From the NCBI GenBank assembly GCA_018136815.1, contig CM030935.1:1236204-1300203 (forward strand): DNA of 64,000 bases, read 5' to 3'. Below the pieces are notes generated by a model. The model searched no databases. It saw nothing but the letters and a program-made list of their open reading frames with translations, and had not been told where the DNA came from. Below are positions 9,746 to 18,596 of this stretch, piece after piece. Made by a program: the position numbers and the translations under genes. Numbering within the stretch: the first letter of the stretch is position 1; each line of letters starts with the position of its first letter. The stretch comes from Isochrysis galbana (Eukaryota > Haptophyta > Isochrysidales > Isochrysidaceae).

Positions 9746-11061
9746 GCCTTTGGCCTCTAGGAGCCTGTAGGTGTCGCCAGAGGGCAGCCGCAAGCCTGTC
9801 GCTGTCGCATGCGCATGCGCGCCATCGCGCGTGCCGCATGAGGGGAGAGAGCGCGCGGAGAAGGGGGTGGGTGGTGAGAGGACCGGTTTCCTCCCTCTCC
9901 CCGCCGGGATCCTCCGAAGGTCCTTTTCGGCCGAAGGCCCGCCCCAGCGGCCCCCTCCCTTCGCCCCCCTCCCGGTATTCCCGAGGACCGCTGCCCGTTG
10001 CCCCGGCGCCGAGGGGGAGACCAAGAGACCTACCTCCCTCATCTTGCTGGCACAGTCCACAGTCCCAGTGTCCCAGTCCCTAGTCCCTAGGTCCCCCTTC
10101 CTTGTTTCTTACCCGCCCCGCCCTGTCTACTCCCTTGAGTGTTCCCGCGCCCCTCTCCCGTATTTTCTCATCTTTTCCCGCCGTGCCTTCCGTCCCGATC
10201 GATGTCCGACGCCTGTGGCCCTCGGCCCTCGGTCTTGTGATGCTAGCCCGTGTGCTGCCCCCGGTCAGCTGTCAGCAGCTGTGCTCAGCCTCCGGTCGGT
10301 CCGCCGGCAGCTGCTCCGCCCCCTGTTCATACACGTGCCCAGTATCCGATGTCCCCCAGCTCCTCCTCGTCCCCCCCCACTCCCCTCCTTGTTCATACAA
10401 TTCCCTCTTAGCGATCCACAGCTCTACCCACACCACCACAGCTTCCAACCACCCAAACGCTCAAAACACACGGAAACAAGAAGCCTGACCCCTAGCGACA
10501 AAGGAGGAAGGCGTGAAGAAACCCGCTAGGGACAGGAATACTCCGCTCGACACCCCCCCCCCCCCTCCAACCCGAGCCCCTAAGTAGAGCACGAGGGGAG
10601 TCGCCGCAAGGCAGGTTGAGGGAGTGAGAGGGTGTCAAAGGGTGTGCGGGCGTGGCTATACGGTAGAGGCCCAACGCCTCGTGCGAGGCGAGAATATTGT
10701 ATTCATTTACGCGCCCTGTTCGAGTAGGAGTAGTAGCGCCCGCGAATCGCGCTTCAGCACAAATTTGCTGCTAATTGCCTTTTCCTTTTAGCTTTTAGCA
10801 CCTTACCCATGCCTAATCGGTAGTCATTGCTATATCGCTATCGTCACGGCACGGAAGAGGGACAACGCATCCCCCGCACCAAACAAACTACAATGTGGCC
10901 ATCTGGCTCTCTTTAGACTCGATAGACCCCTGGACGCATGCAAAAGAGCGCAGGCCGTGTAGCATCTTCATCAGCAGCCCCATTCGAATATATGGCGCTC
11001 GGTTGCATGTTACCGAAGGGGTCATAGTTTTATGTGGTGTTCATGCTAGGCATCGTGCTGC
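9746..11061. other. GC-rich then mixed intergenic DNA, no supported gene
   Basis: Long open frames at 9771-10529 are driven by GC/proline bias (Pro/Ser/Arg-rich in all frames) with no motif. A poly-C tract lies at about 10550-10565. I see nothing else. Confidence 0.5.
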
Positions 11062-12179
11062 TCATGACACCTCGGTTGTACCTCGGTTGTAAGTGCAAGA
11101 AGCGGCAATTCTCGAATGAGCCGAATTCATCCCGAGGCGCCAAATTGAGTACGCAACTACAACCGGCTTCTCCCAAAAATTGGCACAAATGTTGTTGCCC
11201 AACCACATCCTAGCATTGTCTTCCATGGCGATGACGGAGTCGGGATCTTCATTCGACGTACTTGTTTGTGCTTGCCCCTGATGGGCGCATCTACAGTGCT
11301 CTAGCACGGCAGCTTCTGGCATGTTTCTTAGTGGAACACCTTCCCTCAGCAACGGTGCGGTGTAGAGGCTTACAATATTGAACACCAACTAGCAAGGCCA
11401 GCCGCTCCACTAGTGATTGCACGCTCTTGCGAGAAGCTCGAGCTCACACGGCGAACGTCGAGCCACACATTTGGCCTCCCGCTCTGGTGTGAAGGGCATT
11501 CCTCAATCTTGGCATAGTATAGCCCTGCTGTGGCGGGCTCAACCCAAGCCTCCCGAATGCGTACTGAGCGAACACCATGACCAACGATGTTGGCACGTCC
11601 ATCAGGGAGGAAGTGCACCGAGTCGATCCGCACGACTACTGCCGTACCCCCTGGATGCGGCGCCGAGTCAGCGTAGAGGATCAGTCTCTCGCCTTCCCAC
11701 ACGCGCCGCATCAGCACTCGGTATCGAGTTTCGAACAGGTGAAGAGCCACGCGTGCGCCCGGCTGCGTACCAGGCCACATATAGAAGACTGGAAGACTCT
11801 TGGGGGGCGAACTCCGAAGAGCCTGTATCTCAGACAAGTGGGCGGCTTCCCGAGCCGCATGACGGGAAGCGTGTGCGTCACTGCCTGTTCGCTGATCTGC
11901 GGCCGAGAGCACTGCAGCCGCACTGGCGACGAGCGATTCGTCAGCAGGCTGCTCACTCAGGCGGTGCAAGCTGAGGATGGGGTGCCGGCAGATTGGACAG
12001 AGGTGTCCACTCGCCGAGCAGCGCGTGGTGCGGATGATGCAGAGGCGGCAGAAGGCGTGGCCACAGCTCTTGAGGACGATCGGCATCACGTACACATCAA
12101 GGCAGATCGGGCACTCCACATCCTCCTCGGTGTGCCGCTTGGTGGATGGCGGAACGCAGCTGAGGTGTCCCCTCCGCAT
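11062..12179 (-). CDS. RING finger plus LON substrate-binding domain protein, 2 exons (352 aa)
   Basis: Exon 1 is 12179-11448 and exon 2 is 11388-11062, with a 59-nt GT-AG intron (donor CGT|GTGAGC, acceptor TTGCTAG|TTG) in phase 0. Residues 23-64 are a C3HC4 RING with Cys23, Cys26, Cys39, His41, Cys44, Cys47, Cys61 and Cys64 (CPICLDVY, SCGHAFCRLC, CPIC). From about residue 128 the protein is a LON N-terminal (PUA-like) domain: LPVFYMWPG, LHLFETRYRVLMRR, LPDGRANIVGHG. The pairing matches LONRF-type proteins, predicted RING E3 ubiquitin ligases with a LON substrate-binding domain; this one lacks the TPR repeats of animal LONRF. Without the intron the frame would stop 24 codons later in a Ser-rich tail. 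Confidence 0.82.
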
Positions 12180-13555
12180 CGGGCCTGCGGAGGGCTTGAG
12201 CGCGCGAAGCGTGGAGAAAGCGCGCCCTCTAGCCGAGCCGTTGTGTACTCCGAGCGCGTGAGGGGAGGAGCAGGTGAAGGGGTGCGGGAGAGATTACGGA
12301 GGGTTGGGGCTGCGTGTCGTGTGGGGTTGGACCGTCCCGGGAGGGAGGGAGAGAGATGAAGATGGGGGTGGGGGCGGGGCGGGGCGAGCGGAAGCCGCCC
12401 GCGGGGGGAGATGATGAAGCGGCCACACCAAAGAGAGAAAAGAGAGGAGGGGAGAGAGAGAGGGAGATGGGGGGGAGGGAAGGATAGGGGGAGACTTTGG
12501 CGGGGGTACTCCTAGAGAGGGAAGGGAAGACGAGGAGAGGGAGTGGGGCGTGGCGTCGGCCGAGGCAGAGAGAGAGAGAGGAGAGAGAGAAAGACTTGGA
12601 GACCAAGAGATCCTCTTGGTAGGAGAAGCCTCGCGGCGCCGAGGCGGATTGTGTAAGTAAGCTCCCTCCTCTTCACCCCCGTCGTCCTCGCCCTCTCTCC
12701 TCCTCCCCTCCCTCTCCTCTCTGAAATCCTCACCGTCCAGTCCATCTCTCTCTCTCCCTCCCTTCCCTCCCTTCCCTCCCTTCCCTCCCTCCCTCTCCCT
12801 ATCTCCCTCTCCCTCTCCCTCTCCCTCTCCTCTTCCCTCTCTCTCTCCCTCTCCCTCCCTCTCCTCTTCCCTCTCTCTCCCTCCCTCTCCCCCTCTCTCT
12901 CCCACTTCTTGAATCTGCTCTTGAGTAGTTCATCTTCGGTTGCCTGGTCTTTAGTTGGTCTATGACGAAGCGGGTCGTCAGTGCCATCGCAATCAACCGA
13001 CCTCGCTCTCGCGGCAGGCGGTCGCACTCTGTATCATAGAAACTTCGCGTGGTAAAGGTGGCTCCGTAGCTCTTGAAAGTCAACCGCTTAGGGCTTGACG
13101 TCGATTACAATATACCAGCAGTATACATAGAACTGGATGCTCCGTTCCATTAATTACTCAGACGCCAAGGGCCAAGGGGTCGCATTCGCGCATTCGTGAT
13201 GGCTCAGAAGAAAAAGAAATATAACTAATAGTAAAAGAAAAAGATCCGTCAAAGTAAAAAAAACCAGAAGAACAAAGGAAGAAAGGAAGAAGAAGAGTTA
13301 AAGAAAGAAGAGAAAAACCCAGAGTATAGGGTGGTTCTCAGCCCTCCCCATTGCCATTGCCCATTGCAATGGCCCATTGGCCCTATGACCTATGGCTACA
13401 TGGCTACGTAAAGTTTCGCGTGGCATAGTGGATAGTGGTTCAATGACGGATTGGAGGTTACGGATGGGACGGAGGGAACCGGAAGGTACGGAAGGTAGGC
13501 GGCGGAAGGCACGGTGTTCTGGGAATTGGCGGGCTTGACGGGCTGATCCACCTCA
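12180..13555. other. Purine/pyrimidine low-complexity region
   Basis: 12330-12620 is GGGAGAGAGA-rich and 12690-12905 is CCCTCCCTCTC-rich, creating long but meaningless Arg/Glu/Gly or Pro/Ser/Leu frames. On the minus strand an ATG at 13083 opens MTFKSYGATFTTRSFYD..., about 57 plausible residues before it enters the low-complexity tract; it could be a first exon but matches nothing I know. 13230-13320 is A/G-rich. 13330-13400 holds short tandem words (CCATTGCC, CCTATGGC). Confidence 0.5.
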
Positions 13556-13848
13556 ATGGCGGGAAGATGGATAGCGGGCAGTGGCGAGGGCGAGCGGGAC
13601 GACGGGGCGGACATGGCGGTAGCGAGTGCGAGTGTGCGAGCGATTTGGTTTGAGTGGTGTTGTAATAAGATTGCTTGTTACGACGGAAGCGAGAAGCGAG
13701 CTATGTTTCTTCTCGCCGGCGCCGACGTCGCGACGTGCGACCTGTGCCCGTCCGAGGTGGAATATGTTCCGCACTTCGAAGGGGACGCGGATCTCGTTCA
13801 AGATCTCGGGTGGGACCTCGTCATAGCCCACCCTCCGTGCACCTACCT
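13556..13848 (+). CDS. Phage-type DNA methylase, N-terminal fragment cut by an assembly gap
   Basis: From ATG at 13556 (or 13613) the frame stays open into the N run at 13849. Residues about 35-97 read like the start of the small DNA (cytosine) methylases common in phages and large viruses: an IACYDGSEKRAMFLLAGADV segment like the SAM-binding first motif, TCDLCPSE, and DLVIAHPPCTYL, in which Pro-Pro-Cys would hold the catalytic cysteine. The N-terminal 35 residues are low complexity and may not belong. The 3' half is lost in the gap, so whether the gene is intact cannot be told. Its family makes a virus- or bacterium-derived origin likely; that is inference. Confidence 0.65.
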
Positions 13849-13948
13849 NNNNNNNNNNNNNNNNNNNNNNNNNNNNNNNNNNNNNNNNNNNNNNNNNNNN
13901 NNNNNNNNNNNNNNNNNNNNNNNNNNNNNNNNNNNNNNNNNNNNNNNN
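13849..13948. other. Assembly gap, 100 N
   Basis: Exactly 100 N, the usual placeholder for a gap of unknown length. It separates the methylase fragment from a hairpin-type repeat, which probably caused the break. Confidence 0.99.
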
Positions 13949-14217
13949 AGAGATGTTTCGTTACACAGCGCCTGTGATGACTTGCAATCACATGTGCACG
14001 CCGTGCGTGGGCACGGCGCGATGTGCACCGGCTGCGTGCGCATAGCAACTTCCAGGAAGGTGCACGCCGTGCGTTCACTCTTTTCGCGGAGGACGGGCGG
14101 AACCCCCCATGGGACCGGTTGATTGTTCCCCCCTCTCATCGGCCTACCAGAGTGAGAAGGCTCCTACTTCCCTCCTCGCTCACCCTCCAGCTCTCTCCTC
14201 GGCCTCGTCTTCCTCAC
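13949..14217 (+). repeat. Left copy of a hairpin-type repeat (inverted partner at 16464)
   Basis: Contains GTGATGACTTGCAATCACAT, GCACGCCGTGCG and GCGTGCGCATAGCAACTTCC, then CCTACCAGAGTGAGAAGG and CTCACCCTCCAGCTCTCTCC. The same order of modules appears reverse-complemented at 16464-16885. The two copies therefore face each other around the 14218-16462 segment. Confidence 0.8.
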
Positions 14218-14558
14218 ATCGGGACGACGATCCCATTTGTTTTGTGCGTTAACATCTGACACATCTGTCAGCGTGGCTACAAGTTGGATGTCACCATTCC
14301 TTGCTGCATGGTGCAGCGGCGTGTGTTGTGTACAATCTACAACAGTAGCAGTTGCTCCATGAGTTAACAAGAGTTGGACCGCTCTGTAGTCCATACGCCT
14401 AGTCGCCAAATCTAGCAACGTATCACCGCACGCCCCGTGTGGTTGATTAATACTAGTTGCATATTGGAGCGAGTTCAAGACTATCCACAGTGACTTCAAG
14501 TTACCTACTAGAATGGCGCGTTTACCATAATCAATGAGGTCTTTATCTAATGCGTCTA
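14218..14558 (-). CDS. Ankyrin-repeat exon
   Basis: No ATG fits, but an acceptor (TTTCACAG) at 14559 and a donor (GAT|GTGAGG) after 14218 bound a 341-nt exon. It encodes one clear ankyrin repeat (GDTLLDLATRRMDYRAVQLLLTHGA), a second (HTPLHHAARNGDIQLVATL) and the start of a third (DVNAQNKWDRRP). Ankyrin repeats are protein-binding modules. The exon is much more AT-rich than the gene just upstream (14909-16462), so it may be of different origin or a captured fragment. It could be a downstream exon of that gene, but no joining splice pair could be proven. Its donor is the first base of the flanking hairpin repeat. Confidence 0.55.
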
Positions 14559-14908
14559 CTGTGAAAGTACTTACAATCCGTGCGAAAACGCTAAGCGGAC
14601 ACAAAACACCAGTTCACACCGAGCGGACGAAGCGCGCACGACGCCGACACGCACGCCGCGTAGACAACGCCGCGTCGAGCGGGCGCGCACGACGCCGACA
14701 CAAACGCCGCGCGCACGACGCCCCCTCCGCCTCAGGACGACACAACCCCTCTCGCCCGAACGAGAGGTTGCGCAACACCACTCGACTGTGCAATGACCGT
14801 GTCGAGCTGGTCTCTGCAATTTTCGCCTCTTTCTCACTCAGAACTGGCAGTGATTGGCCTCCACGCCCGTCCCTGCCGCGCATTTTGCCTACCGCTCCGT
14901 ACATTGAT
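14559..14908. other. Intervening DNA with a short GC-rich tandem repeat
   Basis: 14634-14725 repeats GCGCACGACGCCGACAC and ACGCCGCG words about three times. No gene supported; it would be intron if the ankyrin exon belongs to the gene upstream. Confidence 0.45.
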
Positions 14909-16462
14909 TCAATGGCAATCGGGACAAGGCCATGAGCTTCTGCCAATCGTGTGAGGGTTTCGCGCCAGACAAGATATTCGTGTGCCTCGGGCTCCCCCGC
15001 GGGGGACTCCGTGCGTGCGCATGGAAGTTTTCGTGCGCAGAAAAGGGTTTCGGCAGGCCCCCGCGGGGACTCCGTGGCCGGTCGGGCGCGCCTCCTCCTC
15101 CGCTTCCTCCTCCGCCTCTTCCGGCTCTTCCGCCTCTTCCTCCGCCTCTTCCTCCGCTTCTGGCTGAGGCGGAACTTCGGCTTCCTCGGCGACAGGGCGC
15201 GGCGAGACCTCCGCTTGGGCTGAGGCGGCACGCTTGGTCTTCTTGGACGGGACGCTTGGCGACCTCGCGCGCGGACGCTTCTTCTTCATCTGCGACTCGA
15301 GCCGCTTGATGGTCGCCTTGAGCTCCTTCAGGGTGCGGAGAATGTCCTCCTCCGACTCCTCCTCGGACTCCTCCGCCGCCGACTCACTATTCGTCGAACA
15401 AGGCGTGGCCGCCACATCTACCGCTTCGTCGGTCAGGTCAATGTGCATGGAGTCATTGGAAACACCAGCCGCGACATCGCTCAAGTCCACCGCTGAGGAG
15501 CCACTGTTCACGACGGCCTCCTCCTCAACTGGCTCCTCCGGCTCCTTCGCCCCATCGGGCTCCTTGGCCATCTCCCAAAAGTCAAACATGTCGTCGTCGT
15601 CCTTCTCGTCAACGATGGGCTCCAACATAGCGTCCGCTTGAGCGTCGGACGCATGGTCCTCCATCACACGCGAGGCATCCGTGGAGGTCTCGATCGCGGC
15701 CTCCGCGGAGGTCGGCTCGGCTGCGGTCTCCGCGGACTCCTCGAGCTGAGTCAGTTCCTCCAGCTGCGTGGCCACCTCCAACCCCTCCTGAGCGGGTGCG
15801 TCGGACGTCTCCTCTTCCTTCTCCTCCGTCTTCTCCTCACCCTCCTTTTCGTTCGCCTTGGCAGGAGCGGGCGCCTCGGCGGTCTCGGCCTCCTCGGCGG
15901 TCTCGCCCTTCTCCTCCTCCTCGAGCTGCGTGGCCTCTTCCAGCTGCGTGGCCTCTTCGAACCGAGTGAAGACTTCTCCGACTGGTGCGTCGGACGCAGC
16001 CGTCTTCTCATTCTCCGCCTTCTCCGCCTTCTCGTCCTCTTCCTCGGCTTCCTTCTCATCGGCGAGAGCGAGCGCGTGGGCGGTCTCGACCTCCTCCATC
16101 GACTCGGCTGACTCCTCGACATCCGCAACCCGCGCGATGGGAACAAGAAGACCTGGAGCGTCCGACGCACAGTCCTCGTTCTCCTCTTCTCCTCCCACAG
16201 GCCCGGAGTCCTCGTCGGTGGTGGTGGTGGTGGCCTCATCGGTCGGGGAAAGGGCCTCCTCCTCGGCATCAGGAACGCGAACAGGATCCGCCTCCTCCGC
16301 CGCGCCCTTGGAGCAGGAAGAGGAACGAGTCGTGCGAGCAGCGCTTGCGCTCGGCGTCCAGTCGACAGGTGGCTGTGTCGAGCGAGTCGAACGAAACCAG
16401 CGAGCAGGAGCACGAGAGGAGAGGACGGAGGACCGTACCGATGCGCGCCGAGTCGTCACCAT
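14909..16462 (-). CDS. Acidic, SIM-containing nuclear-type protein (517 aa)
   Basis: ATG at 16462 to stop at 14909. The first ~50 residues are Arg/Ser-rich and basic. The rest is dominated by Glu/Ala/Asp with internal repeats (FEEATQLEEATQLEEEE, VATQLEELTQLEE). Two SUMO-interaction-like motifs, VDLSDVA and HIDLTDEAVDV, lie near residues 325 and 340. A short coiled coil (ILRTLKELKATIKRLESQM) is followed by an NLS (KKKRPRARSP, SKKTKRAA) at about 372-410, then Glu/Pro repeats. The last ~45 residues (RTKTSMRTHGVPRGGARG) are translated from the same hairpin repeat family that flanks the gene, so the true end may be earlier. No enzymatic domain is visible. SUMO binding and nuclear location are inferences from motifs. 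Confidence 0.5.
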   Translation of the reverse strand: MVTTRRASVRSSVLSSRAPARWFRSTRSTQPPVDWTPSASAARTTRSSSCSKGAAEEADPVRVPDAEEEALSPTDEATTTTTDEDSGPVGGEEENEDCASDAPGLLVPIARVADVEESAESMEEVETAHALALADEKEAEEEDEKAEKAENEKTAASDAPVGEVFTRFEEATQLEEATQLEEEEKGETAEEAETAEAPAPAKANEKEGEEKTEEKEEETSDAPAQEGLEVATQLEELTQLEESAETAAEPTSAEAAIETSTDASRVMEDHASDAQADAMLEPIVDEKDDDDMFDFWEMAKEPDGAKEPEEPVEEEAVVNSGSSAVDLSDVAAGVSNDSMHIDLTDEAVDVAATPCSTNSESAAEESEEESEEDILRTLKELKATIKRLESQMKKKRPRARSPSVPSKKTKRAASAQAEVSPRPVAEEAEVPPQPEAEEEAEEEAEEPEEAEEEAEEEARPTGHGVPAGACRNPFLRTKTSMRTHGVPRGGARGTRISCLARNPHTIGRSSWPCPDCH

Positions 16463-16463
16463 C

Positions 16464-17050
16464 GTGAGGAAGACGAGGGCGAGGAGAGAGCTGGAGGGTG
16501 AGCGAGGAGGGAGGAAGGAGGCAGGCAGTAGGAGCCGTCTCTCTCTGGTAGGTCGATGAGAGGGGGAGGAGGGGACCCGGGGGAGGGGGCCCCGGGGGAG
16601 CGGAGAGACCCCAAGACCTCGATTGTTTACGTTAGTGTTTTCGCAATATACGGTAATATTTTCCCCGGTCCCAGGGGTGCCCCCGCGGTTCCCGACCGCC
16701 TCTGCGTCCAGAGTCCCCCCGCGGAAAGAGTGAACGCACGGCGTGCACCTTCCTGGAAGTTGCTATGCGCACGCACGGCGCCCCGCGGGGGGGGAGCCGA
16801 TGTGCATACGCACGGCGTGCACAATGATTGCAAGCAATCACACGTGCTGCGCAAACGAAACGTCTCGTATATGGCTACTTTACGTTAATGTGGGCCTTAG
16901 GGAAAAAAGTTTCTATGCGCACGCACGGCGCCCTCGCGAGGGGGAGGTCGATGCGCATACGCACGGCGTGCTCAATGATTGCAAGTAATCACATGTGCTG
17001 CGTAAACGAAACATCTCGTATACGGCGACTTTATGTTAAAAAAAGTTTCT
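16464..17050 (-). repeat. Right copy of the hairpin-type repeat plus a partial second copy
   Basis: 16464-16901 carries the 14-kb repeat modules in reverse order, with an extra block (GTTTACGTTAGTGTTTTCGC, CCGCGGAAAGAGTGAACG) shared with the foldback element loop at 24.05-24.15 kb. 16903-17045 is a shorter second copy (GGCGCCCTCGCGAGGGGGAG, GATTGCAAGTAATCACATG). Its outward end reads GGCCTTAG, as at 23742. Confidence 0.75.
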
Positions 17051-17065
17051 ATGCACATCTCGTAT

Positions 17066-17150
17066 ACGGCGATTAGCTTTGTTTTGTACCACTATTGTTC
17101 ATAACTAAAAAGAAAACAGATTGTGGTCCTCTTTTGACGGAACGCGACTT
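17066..17150 (+). repeat. Third copy of the membrane-peptide repeat with TTTTGACGGAAC motif
   Basis: GATTAGCTTTGTTTTGTACC and CTAAAAAGAAAACAG recall 6710-6810 and 6955-7015; the 23-bp motif ending GACGGAACGCGACTT at 17128-17150 is identical to 7050-7072 and 23432-23454. The ORF is not preserved. Confidence 0.65.
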
Positions 17151-18596
17151 GATTCCGATTTGGAGGTCGGGTACGCCGAGGGAGCGCCGCCGCCGCCGCC
17201 GCCCCCACTTACTTGGCCGTCGCCGCCGCCGCTTTGGCCGATGCTTACTGGAGGCGCCAATTCTTTACGGGTAGAGCGTGAGGGCGCGTGACGGAGGGGG
17301 GGGAGAGGGGGGGCGAATCGCACCATTTCTTGGCGAAGATTTTCGTAGCGTCATGTAGCCCCCCCGGGAGGTTTTTTAGTGGGCATCGCGCCACGGTCAA
17401 AAAATGCAGCCCAACCCTTACAAGTAGTTAAAAAGCCCCTGTTTGACCGCCCTACAAATACAAAGTCTGCCAAATCACTGATATTAAGTTGTCGGCTGCT
17501 AGACTAATCTTTAAGGGCTGATCTACTACTATGACTCCTTTTACTATTAGAATCAATCGTCGCCTCCCCACATCGATACTTCATACACACATAAGTAGTA
17601 GCCTCCGTCGGTCGGCTGCTTGGGTGCTACGCTCTATCTATCCTCAGTCCCTAAGATGCGATAGGTTCATCCAACTAGTAGTACCAATCTACGACAGATG
17701 AGAGAGAGAGAGTTTGCGTGTGGAGTGTGGAGAGCGTAAATCAACACACGCGTGCGCGCGCAGAGGGGAGTTTTGTTGTTGGTTGGGACAACTCTCATGA
17801 GAGCTCATATAAGTGCTGATATTCATAACCTTGAGAGCTGATAAGCTGTTACCCCATCTACTTTATGGCTGTTGAGACCTCGTTGGCACCTTCCCAATCC
17901 CTCTCTCTAACTTTGATGAATCGACGGAGTCCTCGGCCCGGCCGTTGTGTTGCGCCATGCCCATTTCCCCTGCCGCCCTCTGATGCACGCACCCGCACCC
18001 TCTGATATACACCCACACCCTCTGAGATGGGCGATCTCGATCGCCCGCCCCTCTGAGATGTTCGATCTCGATCGCCCGGTTCCTCTGATATCCAAGTAAA
18101 ACCATGTGGACATATGAGGAGCAGGAAGAGAGAATCCCCGGCAACCGGCTCTTATCGGTCAGCATCGAACTGCCAGATTGCGATCTCCAGCTCTCCTCAG
18201 CTCCTCAGCGCTCACGTCGACAGCGCGAGACCGCTGTCTGAGAATGCCCGGCCGTTGTGGCGGCCGATTTGCCCCGATCTCGACGGATGAGCTTCACATC
18301 TCGTCCACAAGATTGAATCTCGCTCGCAGCTCCTGCGAGTCGTCACCCAGGGTTAGTGCCCCCCCCTCCTTCCCCCCCCACCCCCCCGCCCCCCCCCGCG
18401 TTCCCTCTGGGGCGACGGTCAGAGCTCCCCCCCCCCCCCCCCCCCCCCGCTTCCCTCCCTCCCCCCTCCCCCTCCCCCCCCCCTCCCTCCCTCCCTCTCT
18501 CCCTCTCTTCCTGGCGCGCGCACTCGTTGTGGCGCTCCTCGCCGTCCAGCGCGCCCGCGGTCCCCCACGCCCCCCTCGCCCCCCCCCTCTTCTTCC
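17151..18596. other. Intergenic region with two repeats upstream of the histidine kinase
   Basis: 17265-17456 is a repeat whose inverted partner is at 40900-41120 (shared GCGAATCGCACCATTTCTTG, TCAAAAAATGCAGCCCAACC). 17970-18095 has five CCTCTGA words and two GCGATCTCGATCGCCC-type palindromes in tandem. 18355-18595 is poly-C and CCCTCCC rich, immediately before the kinase start. No gene supported. Confidence 0.6.

Noticed and set aside
9771..10529. 252-codon plus-strand ORF
   Set aside because: Pro/Ser/Arg bias from GC-rich DNA, overlapping long frames in other phases, no motif and no plausible start context.
12294..13027. Long Arg/Glu/Gly or Pro/Leu ORFs
   Set aside because: Translation of GGGAGA/CCCTCT simple sequence in several frames at once.
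13949..17050. CRISPR-like array
   Set aside because: Repeated palindromes are not evenly spaced, spacers are shared, and the setting is eukaryotic.
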